Positions 40,542-49,062 of a stretch of DNA of 64,000 nucleotides are shown here, in pieces. The number at the start of each line of letters is the position of its first letter. Position 1 is the stretch's first letter. This DNA is from Metabacillus sp. FJAT-52054. Lineage in GTDB: Bacteria; Bacillota; Bacilli; Bacillales; Bacillaceae. The stretch is taken from NCBI RefSeq assembly GCF_037201815.1, contig NZ_CP147407.1, positions 1,302,001-1,366,000 of the forward strand, in the 5' to 3' direction. The position numbers and the translations under genes are program-made. The notes under the pieces were generated by a model. It ran no database searches. It worked only from the letters and a program-made list of their open reading frames with translations, and had not been told where the DNA came from.

Positions 40542-40979
40542 TTATTTAACAATGTAAACCGGGCAAGATGATTTCTGAACGACATAATGACTGACGCTTC
40601 CTAAAAACAATTCCTTCAGTCCTGTAACGCCGCGGCTCCCCATAATAATGAGTTCGGCATCTTTCTGAATAGCATACTCAACAATTGATAAAGAAGGCGT
40701 TCCTATAAGAACAGCGGTTTTAATCGTGTTCGGCAGCTGGCTCAGGTTCCTTTTTGCTTCATCCAAATGCTCCCGGGCTTCGGCTAATAGATCGTCTCTA
40801 ATTCCTTTTACAGAAAGGTGTTCAGAATATAATGGATGAGTTTCCACAACGGTGATAATGTTCAGTTCAATTCTCTCATCTGCCTGTGCTAGGGCTGCAG
40901 CTTTTGCCAGTGCTTTTTTGCTTGATTCAGAATGATCATACGGAACGACTATTATAGAAACAGCTGTAATCATCTGCAT
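40542..40979 (-). CDS. Universal stress protein (UspA family)
   Basis: A 145-residue alpha/beta nucleotide-binding protein. It starts SIIVVPYDHSESSKKALAKA and has the ATP-binding signature IIMGSRGVTGLKELFLGSVS followed by HYVVQKSSCPVYIVK. Probably dimeric. It converges on the epimerase gene with only 14 bases between stops and no clear terminator. Confidence 0.88.
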   Translation of the reverse strand: MQMITAVSIIVVPYDHSESSKKALAKAAALAQADERIELNIITVVETHPLYSEHLSVKGIRDDLLAEAREHLDEAKRNLSQLPNTIKTAVLIGTPSLSIVEYAIQKDAELIIMGSRGVTGLKELFLGSVSHYVVQKSSCPVYIVK

Positions 40980-41068
40980 ACCCCCAAGCCGTTTTTAAAA
41001 GGTCTTTTCCCTATGGAAAGTTTTGCAAAACGGATTCGGAAATTTTACTTATTAAGGAGCGGAAAAAT

Positions 41069-41507
41069 ATGAGTATGTTAAGAGATCAGTATGAGCTAGT
41101 AAAGCAGACAAGAGAGCGGCTGTTTGAGTTTTGTGAAGGATTGGATTCGAGTCACTATACACAGGAGCTAGAAGCATTCGGCTGGGGATCTATCAGGAAC
41201 CTGCATGTTCATGTTGCGATGTGCTATCAAGCGTGGCTGAAAAGATTCGGGTTGAAACAGGAGCATGTAAATATTGAAGATGGACAAATAAAGAATGTTG
41301 AAGAGCCCTAATTGCTTGCTAAAAGGCAAGGTCTCCTGGCAGGAAGAAGAGGAAGAGCTGTCCGTTCTCTGGCTGCTGACTCATACGATGACGCATGAAT
41401 TCCACCACAAAGGACAAATTGTGTCCATTGCACGTCATTTGGGCTACACTCCACCGGATACCGATCTTATTATTCCGGCAGATACCGAACCGTTAACTGC
41501 ACAATAA
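41069..41507 (+). pseudogene. Broken DinB-family gene (deletion and frameshift)
   Basis: The first part (41069-41311) reads MSMLRDQYELVKQTRERLFE to VEEP and stops. In another frame 41295-41507 gives VSWQEEEEELSVLWLLTHTM, THEFHHKGQIVSIARHLGYT. Compared with the intact paralogue at 60885, both ends align but about 50 central residues are missing and the frame shifts near 41300. AAGGAG precedes the first ATG. The metal-binding THEFHHKGQ is kept in the out-of-frame half. Confidence 0.75.
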
Positions 41508-41670
41508 CTATGAGGCTTTGCCGGTTTAAAAATTTGATTTGCCCCAGAGAATAAGGTAATATAAAGTCTACAAATAATGGAAGGGTGACCCAATCGCCAT
41601 GATCAGCTAATCCTATCTTAAATCATTCGTATAGGAGACGAATTCTTTTCTGGATAGGATCGGTGTGTCT

Positions 41671-41770
41671 ATAATACATAAGCGAAAATTTCCATTTCTT
41701 CCGAAAGGGAGGACTGTTCGATTTTGCTTTGTGAGACCTGCTATCCGGATTGTGATAGCATTTTTTTTAT
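41671..41770 (+). promoter_or_regulatory. Leader with terminator ahead of MFS gene (likely attenuator)
   Basis: TATAAT (41671-41676) is a likely -10 (poor -35). A terminator hairpin follows: TGCTATC (41739-41745) with GATAGCA (41754-41760) and seven T. The MFS start is at 41821. A leader frame opens at TTG 41724, after GGGAGG, and reads LCETCYPDCDS across the hairpin. Conditional read-through, by ribosome stalling or otherwise, is likely. Confidence 0.6.
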
Positions 41771-41820
41771 TTTTGGGAGGAAGTTCATCAAGTTCATAAC
41801 AGAAAGAAGGGATCAGCACC

Positions 41821-43020
41821 ATGTCAGGAAATCAGCGAAAGCAGCTATTTATTTTGATGATCAACATGTTTATTGCCATCGGCAGCTTTGGTATCATCAT
41901 CCCGATTTTGCCAGCTTATTTAAAATCAATTAATCAGGGAGGCATGGCTGCCGGTCTTATGATTGCCATTTTTGCCGGAGCACAGCTTGTTTTTTCTCCG
42001 ATTGCAGGAAGATGGGCTGATCAGCACGGACGGAGAAAAATGATCGTATATGGCCTCGCGGGTCTTACTTTGTCCATGTTCATCTTTTACGCTACGGATT
42101 CGATTCTTTGGCTTTATGCCTCACGGGTGATCGGGGGAATCGGCGCAGCTCTGTTAATTCCGGCTATTTTTGCTTATATTGCTGATATTACCACTATTGA
42201 GCAGCGGGCAAAGGGAAACAGTTATATCTCAGCCGCCATGTCGCTGGGAATTGTAATTGGACCAGGAATTGGCGGATTTTTGGCAGACTATGGCCTTAAG
42301 GTGCCATTTCTCGTTTCAGCGATTGTCTCTCTGGCCGCTGTTATTTTTTCCGTTGTGGTTTTGAAAGAGAGCGAGTCCATTCAAGCCCCAGATCAGCAAA
42401 TGGTCCATGCCGATACAGAGTCCATGCTGAAAAAGCTTGCTTTGTCTGTAAGAAAGCCATATTTCATTCCGCTGGTTATTACGTTAATAATGAGTTTTGG
42501 TCTAATGGCCTATGAATCGGTGCTCGGTCTTTTCGTTGATAATCAATTCGGAGCATCCCCGCAGGAGATTGCATTAATGATTACCTCGACAGGAATTATC
42601 AGTGTTATTGTTCAACTCTTTATCGTGGATCGAATCGTTCAGAAGTTCGGCGAACAAGTGGTTCTCAACATTTTCATAGGGGTAGCCGCTGCAGGATTCC
42701 TTTTTAGCCTTTTTGCAAAGGATTACGTACTTTTCTTCGGCATCACATTGCTCATTTTCCTGGCTACCTCCATTTTAAGACCTGTCCTTAACACGCTTAT
42801 TTCAAAAATGGCTGGAAATGAACAAGGTTTTGCCATGGGCTTGAACAATTCTTATATGAGCATAGGGAATATTTTAGGACCAACGTTCGCGGGAGTCCTC
42901 TATGACGTCCAAATTCTCTATCCTTTTATGCTGGGGTTTGTCCTGCTGGTTATTACTCTTTTTATAACAATCGGCTGGCAAAAGCAGACGCAAAAAAAGT
43001 CGGTACCGGTTAAATCATAA
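41821..43020 (+). CDS. MFS multidrug-type efflux transporter (Bmr/NorA group)
   Basis: A 399-residue, 12-helix proton-driven exporter. Seen: SFGIIIPILPAYLKSI (helix 1), FSPIAGRWADQHGRRKMIVY (loop motif A), RVIGGIGAALLIPAIFAYIA, and motif C SLGIVIGPGIGGFLADYG, which marks drug:H+ antiporters. AGAAGGGAT precedes the ATG. The leader terminator suggests drug-induced expression, as known for other Bacillus resistance genes. Confidence 0.85.
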   Translation: MSGNQRKQLFILMINMFIAIGSFGIIIPILPAYLKSINQGGMAAGLMIAIFAGAQLVFSPIAGRWADQHGRRKMIVYGLAGLTLSMFIFYATDSILWLYASRVIGGIGAALLIPAIFAYIADITTIEQRAKGNSYISAAMSLGIVIGPGIGGFLADYGLKVPFLVSAIVSLAAVIFSVVVLKESESIQAPDQQMVHADTESMLKKLALSVRKPYFIPLVITLIMSFGLMAYESVLGLFVDNQFGASPQEIALMITSTGIISVIVQLFIVDRIVQKFGEQVVLNIFIGVAAAGFLFSLFAKDYVLFFGITLLIFLATSILRPVLNTLISKMAGNEQGFAMGLNNSYMSIGNILGPTFAGVLYDVQILYPFMLGFVLLVITLFITIGWQKQTQKKSVPVKS

Positions 43021-43143
43021 TTGGGAATAATGTGCAGGCGGCTCTGGAAGCCTGGACCCTTGTTTTGTGTCAATTCAGCATAACATTTAATAAATCATCA
43101 TAAATCCACGAAAAGTCATTACAAAACGAAAAGAGTCAGCAAA

Positions 43144-43177
43144 GGGGCACAGCAGGTTTTCTGCAGTGCCCCTTTTG
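43144..43177. terminator. Terminator between convergent genes
   Basis: GGGGCAC (43144-43150) pairs with GTGCCCC (43166-43172), with inner GCAG/CTGC pairing, followed by TTTTG. Confidence 0.75.
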
Positions 43178-43213
43178 TTAGTCATATTTACGTTCTCCTT
43201 TTCGATAACGCCA

Positions 43214-43702
43214 TTACCACCATCCGCTGATGAAAAGGAGAACTCCAAAAAGGATCAGAAAAATAGAGGGAGAGAAAATTTTTACAAACGAAAGCCCAAT
43301 CATGATGATTCCCACCAGTAAATAGTGATGGACAGCATGTACCCGGTAGGAAGGCTTTTGAATATGCCATGCCCGGAAATACCCTTGCAGAAAGCCCAAA
43401 CCGATTTGCATTAGAAGTGCTGCATATGGAAGCATTTCGACCGGGAAAACCATCCATCCTGCTGCTATATAGACCAGACCCATCCCACTATAAATGGCAG
43501 ATATATAGGCAGATGAGTCCGGCTTTTTTACAGAATAAGTCCGGAATCCCCACGCGGCGGAAAAGGAAAACACCGCAAAAAGCCAGGCAAAAAGGGTAAA
43601 GCTCATCGAAACTTCTTTTAGCCAGATAATATAATAGGGGAAGATGACAACCTGCCCAACTGTTACGATAAGCGGAATCAGCCGCTGACTATTCTTTTCC
43701 AT
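43214..43702 (-). CDS. Five-helix membrane protein, partner of FAD oxidase
   Basis: A 162-residue protein with about five hydrophobic helices (LIPLIVTVGQVVIFPYYIIW, FTLFAWLFAVFSFSAAWGF, and so on) and no recognised motif. It starts nine bases after the stop of the FAD oxidase gene and is probably co-transcribed. It could anchor the oxidase or carry its electrons or product; this is inference only. Confidence 0.65.
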   Translation of the reverse strand: MEKNSQRLIPLIVTVGQVVIFPYYIIWLKEVSMSFTLFAWLFAVFSFSAAWGFRTYSVKKPDSSAYISAIYSGMGLVYIAAGWMVFPVEMLPYAALLMQIGLGFLQGYFRAWHIQKPSYRVHAVHHYLLVGIIMIGLSFVKIFSPSIFLILFGVLLFISGWW

Positions 43703-43711
43703 GGCAGCCCC

Positions 43712-45178
43712 TTAATCTTTCAGATAATGATTATAAAACAAATTGACAAAAACTTCGTTTGGATCAACCCTTTTTTTCTGCTCTTTAAATGCTTCCCATT
43801 CCGGATAGGCTCTCCTAAATTGATCTTTTGTTTGATAAGGGTAATAAGGAAGATAATATGTACCTCCAAATTTTAAGGTTGCTTCGGTCCATTTTTGAAT
43901 CATATTCTCTGCGTGCTGCATTTGCTTGTCATTTACTCCATGCTGGATCAGGACGACCAATCCAAGCATGTCTTTTTTAGCATAGCGAAGATGTGTAAAC
44001 GAATCTCTTTCTGTGAAACGGACGGTTATATTATGAACTTTAAAATCCTCGTGTTTGTCATTGGAGGGGAGGGTATTTTTCAGCTCATTTATATATTCCT
44101 CAAACGAATCAACTGGAACAAAAAACTCCTGCAGGACTTCAACCCTCCCTGGAACAGTGAATTCCATAAAATCAGATTCAGAACGCATGGCATTATTCCG
44201 AGTAACAGTATCCCCGTTAAAAGACCTGCTGAATTGTTTTTGGCTCTCCCAGAAAAAATCTTCAAGCCTCCCCCCGCTTCTTCCGAGATCGAGTGCAAAC
44301 TTACTGAGTCTGACAGCACTTTCCCCTTTAAGCGGAGTGGAGTTATCCTTTTCTCCGGTCACATTGTAATCAATTGCATACATTTCATTTAAGAATGAAC
44401 CAGGCGCCACACTAACTCTTGCATAGTGAAACCCGACTTTCTCGTTTTCTACTGCTTTATGAAAATATTCTTCGTATTCTTTTGTCTGGAGCTCTTTCGT
44501 ATGCATGGAATAAACATCGTTATCAGTAAGCTCAAGCGTCACATCGGCAATCACTCCGAATAATCCATATCCTCCGAGCACTTCCTGCATCAATTGATCT
44601 CCACGCTTTAATTTCTTCACTTCTCCTGCTGGAGTAATCAGCGTCATCTCTTTCACAGTACCCGCCATAGAGCCATTTCTGATATCTCTGCCATGTGCGT
44701 TGACGGATAGGGATCCCCCAACGGTGAATATCGATTGTGATTGAGTTACTTTTAAGGCAAGTCCATATGGATTGATGGACTCTTGAATATCTCCCCATGA
44801 AGCCCCGGCCTCAACACGAACGGTTTTCTCCTGTTCATTGATTTCGAGAATCTTATTCATATTTTTCATGTCAAGTACTGTTCCGTTTTTATAATAGGTA
44901 TGACCGCCCTGGGAGTGCTGGAGGCCGGCTATGGATATGTGCTTCCCGTGCTTATTTGAATCTTTTATTATTTTTTGCAGCTGCTCAATATTTTCGGATG
45001 GAATAACTTGTTCGATTTTCCCAGGAAGAAGGCCAGTGTAATCTGTAGCAAGCCCGCTTTGAGACAAACCGTATTTCCTTTTTTCAATCGGGATATTCCA
45101 AGCAGACATACTTGCAAAAATTATGACGAGGAGGGCTAGAAACCATGGTTTCTTTGTGATGCTTATCATTGTTTTCAT
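43712..45178 (-). CDS. Membrane-anchored FAD-linked oxidase (VAO/PCMH family)
   Basis: A 488-residue flavoprotein. Residues about 8-27 form a membrane anchor or signal (PWFLALLVIIFASMSAWNI). The FAD-binding PCMH domain follows: HISIAGLQHSQGGHTYYKNG, TVRVEAGASWGDIQESINPY, TVGGSLSVNAHGRDIRNGSM, LGGYGLFGVIADVTLEL. The C-terminus resembles sugar/aldonolactone oxidases. The substrate is unknown; action outside the membrane is likely. I chose ATG 45178, with AGGAGATACT upstream, over a longer frame. Confidence 0.8.
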   Translation of the reverse strand: MKTMISITKKPWFLALLVIIFASMSAWNIPIEKRKYGLSQSGLATDYTGLLPGKIEQVIPSENIEQLQKIIKDSNKHGKHISIAGLQHSQGGHTYYKNGTVLDMKNMNKILEINEQEKTVRVEAGASWGDIQESINPYGLALKVTQSQSIFTVGGSLSVNAHGRDIRNGSMAGTVKEMTLITPAGEVKKLKRGDQLMQEVLGGYGLFGVIADVTLELTDNDVYSMHTKELQTKEYEEYFHKAVENEKVGFHYARVSVAPGSFLNEMYAIDYNVTGEKDNSTPLKGESAVRLSKFALDLGRSGGRLEDFFWESQKQFSRSFNGDTVTRNNAMRSESDFMEFTVPGRVEVLQEFFVPVDSFEEYINELKNTLPSNDKHEDFKVHNITVRFTERDSFTHLRYAKKDMLGLVVLIQHGVNDKQMQHAENMIQKWTEATLKFGGTYYLPYYPYQTKDQFRRAYPEWEAFKEQKKRVDPNEVFVNLFYNHYLKD

Positions 45179-45498
45179 AGTATCTCCTGATTTCTTTTTT
45201 AGGTAGGGACCACATTGATTATACCGAAAAAATGGAAGTAGGAGAGGTATTGAATTTCGGGAGAAAGATTTCATTCATCATTAACGGAGAATTGCTTTTT
45301 GAAAAAATTGGCTGCTTGAGAAGAAAGGATTTTTGCTCTGCATGTCTTAGGGATTGGTGCCGGGTCATGAAATGAAGAGTGAAAAAAGGGGTACCTCTGC
45401 TGTGGTATTTAGAATACGGGCATCTTTTTATTTAATGACAAATAACAGAAAACTGCTCCGCAGATACCGGAATTTCACCGGTGTCTACTGCTAAGAAT
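45179..45498. other. Intergenic, no gene supported
   Basis: No frame with a ribosome site is visible. A hairpin GATACCGG/CCGGTGTC at about 45461-45483 could be a weak terminator for the XRE gene on the minus strand; it lacks a T run. The region probably also holds the promoter of the FAD oxidase gene. Confidence 0.5.
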
Positions 45499-45867
45499 TC
45501 ATTTTTTTTCCTTCTTGTTTATGATGTTCCTAAGGTTGCGTGTAAGCTCCAGCATAAACTCCAATTCTTCCCTAGTTATAATTTTTCCATCTATATAAAA
45601 ATCAAAGTTCTCCAGGACGTTGCTTGAGGCTAAATCCAATTCATGCATAAGGGTTCTTTCACTATCGGAGTACCATTTTTTTTCATCCTCCACAAAATAG
45701 TTCAGATCTTTTGAATAAACCTCCGCAATCCTTGTTAATAGCGTCAAAGATGGCTGATTAATGCCCCGTTCAATTTTGGAAAGGTTGCTTGGGTCATAAT
45801 TCACTTTTTCGGCTAGGTCTTTTAGGGTGTGACCGTGACTTTTTCTCAATTCTTTAATCTTTTTCAT
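45499..45867 (-). CDS. XRE-family transcriptional regulator
   Basis: A 122-residue protein with an HTH_3 domain at residues 5-60 (GHTLKDLAEKVNYDPSNLSK, IERGINQPSLTLLTRIAEVY). The C-terminal helical region (SERTLMHELDLASSNVLENF, EELEFMLELTRNLRNIINKK) is probably for dimerisation. It is divergent from the PAS-like gene at 46063. Direct repeats CATTATTGGT, 20 bp apart, lie between them. Confidence 0.82.
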   Translation of the reverse strand: MKKIKELRKSHGHTLKDLAEKVNYDPSNLSKIERGINQPSLTLLTRIAEVYSKDLNYFVEDEKKWYSDSERTLMHELDLASSNVLENFDFYIDGKIITREELEFMLELTRNLRNIINKKEKK

Positions 45868-45961
45868 AATGCTGATCCCTGCCTTGAGAGGTTTTATATT
45901 GTCATATTTGACCTAAACAGTGGGTTTTTTATCATTTTATTTAGGAATTTAATAAGGTATA

Positions 45962-45991
45962 CATTATTGGTCAAGAAATTTCATTATTGGT
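45962..45991. promoter_or_regulatory. Direct repeat in XRE/PAS-like intergenic region
   Basis: CATTATTGGT occurs at 45962-45971 and 45982-45991, exactly 20 bp apart, so the copies face the same side of the helix. It is a candidate binding site for the XRE regulator. Confidence 0.35.
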
Positions 45992-46062
45992 GTAATCAGC
46001 CAAAAGATGTATTCATAAACTATCTTTAGTGTTTAAATTTTTGATGGAGGGAGGACATTTTC

Positions 46063-46458
46063 ATGAATATAGATATGGCATCTTTTTTAGGGGAAATTAT
46101 TTTGGAATATGAGGAAAATTTCGGACCGCTCCATTTCTCGGTTGAAAAGATGAATGGTGAATTTGCCTTTACAGAAATGGATGAAAGATTACTGGACCTG
46201 TCGAAATTGTCTTTACTCCACATTGGAAAGCCATTGGCTGAATTCGACTATCTGAATGAAAAATCGCTTCAATTTTATATAAATGTCTTTAATAGAGCAT
46301 GGGGCGGAAAGACGGTTGTATATTATATGATTCCCAGACTGAATCTGGATATTTACCTCATTGTATTAATTAAACCTGTAGTGGATGACCAGGGGGAAAT
46401 CTTATTTATTAAAGGCAGAAGCGCATGTAATTTCACCAGCAGATTATCAATCCTTTAG
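46063..46458 (+). CDS. Small PAS-like single-domain protein
   Basis: A 131-residue protein. LSLLHIGKPLAEFDYLNEKS, INVFNRAWGGKTVVYYMIPR, DIYLIVLIKPVVDDQGEILF and IKGRSACNFTS follow the strand order of a PAS fold (G-K-P-L-x-E-F after the first helix; a late V-D-D-x-G-E-I-L-F-I). No output domain is attached, so it would act by protein contact. GGAGGGAGG precedes the ATG. Family assignment is tentative. Confidence 0.6.
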   Translation: MNIDMASFLGEIILEYEENFGPLHFSVEKMNGEFAFTEMDERLLDLSKLSLLHIGKPLAEFDYLNEKSLQFYINVFNRAWGGKTVVYYMIPRLNLDIYLIVLIKPVVDDQGEILFIKGRSACNFTSRLSIL

Positions 46459-46510
46459 TTAATGAGGATCTGTATTTGACTTCCCGCTTAAAACCATTAA
46501 AATAAAATCC

Positions 46511-46825
46511 ATGGACCTATTAACCATTTTCAAAGCACTTTCAAATGATACACGTTTGAGTATATTAGAGTGGCTTCGTGAACCTGAGAAGCATTTTCAG
46601 AATAAGCAAGCTCATCTGCCGAAGGAGGTTTATAATCAGGGCGGAGTTTGTGTTGGAGATATTCAGGAAAAAGCAAACCTTTCTCAGTCTACCGTTTCAA
46701 ATTATTTATCCATGCTGCAAAAAGCCGGTCTTCTTCATTCAGTCCGTCATGGCCAGTGGACCTATTATCGCAGAAATGAAGAGCTGATTCAGGAGCTCTC
46801 GAACTATATATCCAAAGATCTTTGA
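46511..46825 (+). CDS. ArsR/SmtB-family repressor
   Basis: A 104-residue winged-HTH protein: LLTIFKALSNDTRLSILEWL, VGDIQEKANLSQSTVSNYLS, MLQKAGLLHSVRHGQWTYYR. There is no obvious metal-binding Cys pair (one Cys, in GGVCVGD), so it may sense something else. No ribosome site is visible before the ATG. It precedes two DUF606 membrane genes and likely controls them through the palindrome at 46909. Confidence 0.85.
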   Translation: MDLLTIFKALSNDTRLSILEWLREPEKHFQNKQAHLPKEVYNQGGVCVGDIQEKANLSQSTVSNYLSMLQKAGLLHSVRHGQWTYYRRNEELIQELSNYISKDL

Positions 46826-46876
46826 TTTGAGCACTTAATTATAGACACTTCCTGATCATCATGTTAATCTTGCTGG

Positions 46877-46904
46877 GAGCTATTGCAAATAGCTCTATAA
46901 TTTT
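46877..46904 (+). terminator. Hairpin after arsR-type gene
   Basis: GAGCTATT (46877-46884) pairs with AATAGCTC (46888-46895), followed by TATAATTTTT. Confidence 0.55.
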
Positions 46905-46908
46905 TATC

Positions 46909-46936
46909 TTATATATCTAAATTTCTAGATATATAA
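46909..46936. promoter_or_regulatory. Palindromic ArsR-type operator
   Basis: TTATATATCTA-N6-TAGATATATAA is a perfect 11-bp inverted repeat. It sits 24 bases before the first DUF606 start, where an ArsR-family repressor would be expected to bind. Confidence 0.6.
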
Positions 46937-46959
46937 ATATAAAGGTGGGAAACTGTGTA

Positions 46960-47388
46960 ATGAAAATTATATTTTACGCTGCTGCAGTGCTTGCAGGGGG
47001 CTCCCTTGCATTCGAAGGGGCGATTGCCGGCCAGCTCGGAACGGTCATTGGTGAACTGGAGAGCAGCTATTATATTTTTATGATGGGAACGATTCTTCTT
47101 GGGCTGATCACGGTATTTTTCGGGAAAGGAAATCTGTCGAATATTTTTAAAGCACCCAAGTGGAACCTGACAGGCGGATTGCTCGGGACCGTTTACTTAA
47201 CGATCCTCGTCATAAGCATTCCTTTTGTAGGAATTGGTGTATCCATGGTTTCGGTCATTGTTGGCCAAATGATCACTTCGATGGTCATCGAACATTTTGG
47301 ATGGCTTGGAAGCGAAAAAATAACCATCAGCAAGGAACGAATTGCAGCGATTGTCTGTATGGGCGCTGCGCTGTTCTTTATATTCTAG
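46960..47388 (+). CDS. DUF606 (YdcZ/EamA-like) membrane transporter subunit A
   Basis: A 142-residue protein with five membrane helices. AGGSLAFEGAIAGQLGTVIG and TGGLLGTVYLTILVISIPFV, then SMVSVIVGQMITSMVIEHFG, are DUF606 hallmarks. Such half-size DMT-like proteins often work as pairs. I take the ATG at 46960; AAAGGTGG lies rather far upstream (about 11 bases). It is the first gene of a two-gene set, ten bases before the next. Confidence 0.8.
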   Translation: MKIIFYAAAVLAGGSLAFEGAIAGQLGTVIGELESSYYIFMMGTILLGLITVFFGKGNLSNIFKAPKWNLTGGLLGTVYLTILVISIPFVGIGVSMVSVIVGQMITSMVIEHFGWLGSEKITISKERIAAIVCMGAALFFIF

Positions 47389-47398
47389 GAGGGAAATC

Positions 47399-47851
47399 AT
47401 GAGTATCATTATGGCGGTTTTGGCTCTTTTTGGAGGAGTAACGTTAAGTGCGCAATCCTCCATAAATGGGGCATTCAGCAAGAAGACCGGAACATTCGAA
47501 ACATCATTTTTTACATTTTTAACAGGATTCATGTTTCTAACGGTTATTGTTATTTTCTTTGGTGAAGGGAACATTTTGAATTTAGTTGAAGTTCCGAAGT
47601 GGCAGCTTATTTGCGCGATTCTCGGAACGGCGTATATGTTATTAACCGTTCTTTCTGTTCCATTTATCGGCGTTACCGCTGCAAGCATAGCGACAGTTAT
47701 CGGGCAGCTGGGAGGGAGTATGCTAGTCGATCACTTTGGCTGGTTTGGAAGCACGCAAATCCCGTTTGAATGGGACCGTGCATCTGGTGTCCTGCTCATG
47801 ATTCTAGCCTTATTTTTTATTTTTCAGGGTAATAAAAAAGCATCAAAATAA
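47399..47851 (+). CDS. DUF606 (YdcZ/EamA-like) membrane transporter subunit B
   Basis: A 150-residue paralogue of the preceding protein, also with five helices: LALFGGVTLSAQSSINGAFS, LICAILGTAYMLLTVLSVPF, ASIATVIGQLGGSMLVDHFG. The two likely form a heterodimer with opposite insertion, as in small paired drug transporters (inference). AGGAGGG lies before the ATG. A terminator follows. Confidence 0.8.
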   Translation: MSIIMAVLALFGGVTLSAQSSINGAFSKKTGTFETSFFTFLTGFMFLTVIVIFFGEGNILNLVEVPKWQLICAILGTAYMLLTVLSVPFIGVTAASIATVIGQLGGSMLVDHFGWFGSTQIPFEWDRASGVLLMILALFFIFQGNKKASK

Positions 47852-47853
47852 CC

Positions 47854-47884
47854 GGAAACCTCAAAATAGAGGTTTCTTTTTTTT
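47854..47884 (+). terminator. Terminator after DUF606 pair
   Basis: GAAACCTC (47855-47862) pairs with GAGGTTTC (47869-47876), then eight T. Confidence 0.85.
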
Positions 47885-47974
47885 GACCACAAAAGCATGT
47901 ATAGGCATAACGTATAAGGGCAGTGAAGTATTTGTTTCCTTCTTTAGCCTTGTTTAAAGAAAGGAGAAATGACG

Positions 47975-48424
47975 TTGTTTACTAAGTTCAAGGAACGATT
48001 AGCCGGTGTCTCTGAACATGGACTGGGAATACCTATAACGAGTCAGATGCTTGAAAAAGCCATTCAAATGAAAGCGAAAGATGTTCAGGATGTGAAGGTG
48101 GAAATAGTCGGTCATCTCATCATTCTTCATGGGAAAATCACCGTAACGAAAATGATGATGAAGAAGGATATTGTGTTCCGTGCTACCCTGAAGCCTATTA
48201 GTTTAGAAGGAAGAACCATACTGATGGAGCTTGAGGATGTTAAGCCTTTAAACATCAGCTTAATTAACCGCATAATCTTGAATAAACCTCCATTTGCAGA
48301 ATATAGACAGAAAATGATCAAACTTGATTTAAATGCCTGGGAAAAAATAAAAAATGTGCCTTTTGGAAAGCTGAAGTCCTTTGAGATGAAGAAGGATGCC
48401 ATTTTAGTAAAGGTTTGGATTTAG
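47975..48424 (+). CDS. Hypothetical protein, beta-rich, 149 aa
   Basis: A basic protein with a hydrophobic-alternating core (VKVEIVGHLIILHGKITVTK, IVFRATLKPISLEGRTILME, FGKLKSFEMKKDAILVKVWI). The pattern suggests a beta-sandwich lipid-binding fold such as LmeA/DUF2993, but I cannot confirm it. I prefer TTG 47975 (eight bases after AGGAG) to ATG 47969, which lies too close to the site. Confidence 0.6.
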   Translation: MFTKFKERLAGVSEHGLGIPITSQMLEKAIQMKAKDVQDVKVEIVGHLIILHGKITVTKMMMKKDIVFRATLKPISLEGRTILMELEDVKPLNISLINRIILNKPPFAEYRQKMIKLDLNAWEKIKNVPFGKLKSFEMKKDAILVKVWI

Positions 48425-48478
48425 AAGATTGTTGTATTTTCTATAAGACCATAAAACTGCAGAGATTCGCTATGAAAG

Positions 48479-48511
48479 AACAAGCTTGAGAATATGTTTC
48501 TCAAGCTTGTT
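48479..48511. terminator. Bidirectional terminator
   Basis: AACAAGCTTGAGAA (48479-48492) pairs with TTCTCAAGCTTGTT (48498-48511). It separates the hypothetical gene from the convergent reductase gene. Confidence 0.7.
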
Positions 48512-48516
48512 AGCTG

Positions 48517-49062
48517 CTAAAATACCTCGTTCAAATGCGCCCTTAATTCCCTCTGCACCTTTTCAACCTGAGGATTTTTCACCACATCATAACATGCGAA
48601 TGTTGGCAGGGGTTTCATTCCGATAAATTCCTGCATTTTGTGAAGATGATACAATGCCTCATCTACGCTTTTCCCTTCAAAAAAATCATTTTCGTTATTA
48701 AATGCATTTTCATATGCATTCCATGTAACGGAAAACATATAATGCTTCTCCTTAAACTGTCCGCCTTTTCCATAGAATTCAGAGCCTTTAAAGAAAATAT
48801 TATCCATGTACACTTGATCAATATAATGTTTAAACAGTCCGGGGATACTGAACCAATAGATGGGTGTCTGTAAGATTACAGCGTCTGCCCGCTGCCATTT
48901 ACCAATCTCTTCCTCAGAATCATAGCCCATTTGGACAATGGTCTCCTGAAGATCAAAACGATCATGGAGTGACTCTCGGATGGTTTGGAATAAAGCTGAA
49001 TTCAAATTGCCTTTGGATTTTCTGTAATATTCGTGTCCATTGACTATGAGTATATTTTTCAA
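48517..49062 (-). CDS. Flavodoxin-fold NAD(P)H oxidoreductase (MdaB-like)
   Basis: A 181-residue FMN/FAD-binding protein of the NAD(P)H:quinone oxidoreductase group. ILIVNGHEYYRKSKGNLNSA is the phosphate loop, ADAVILQTPIYWFSIPGLFK the flavin-ring loop and GKGGQFKEKHYMFSVTWNA the third. This matches modulator-of-drug-activity B proteins, which reduce quinones by two electrons. Start is TTG 49062, seven bases after GGAGG. Confidence 0.83.
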   Translation of the reverse strand: MKNILIVNGHEYYRKSKGNLNSALFQTIRESLHDRFDLQETIVQMGYDSEEEIGKWQRADAVILQTPIYWFSIPGLFKHYIDQVYMDNIFFKGSEFYGKGGQFKEKHYMFSVTWNAYENAFNNENDFFEGKSVDEALYHLHKMQEFIGMKPLPTFACYDVVKNPQVEKVQRELRAHLNEVF

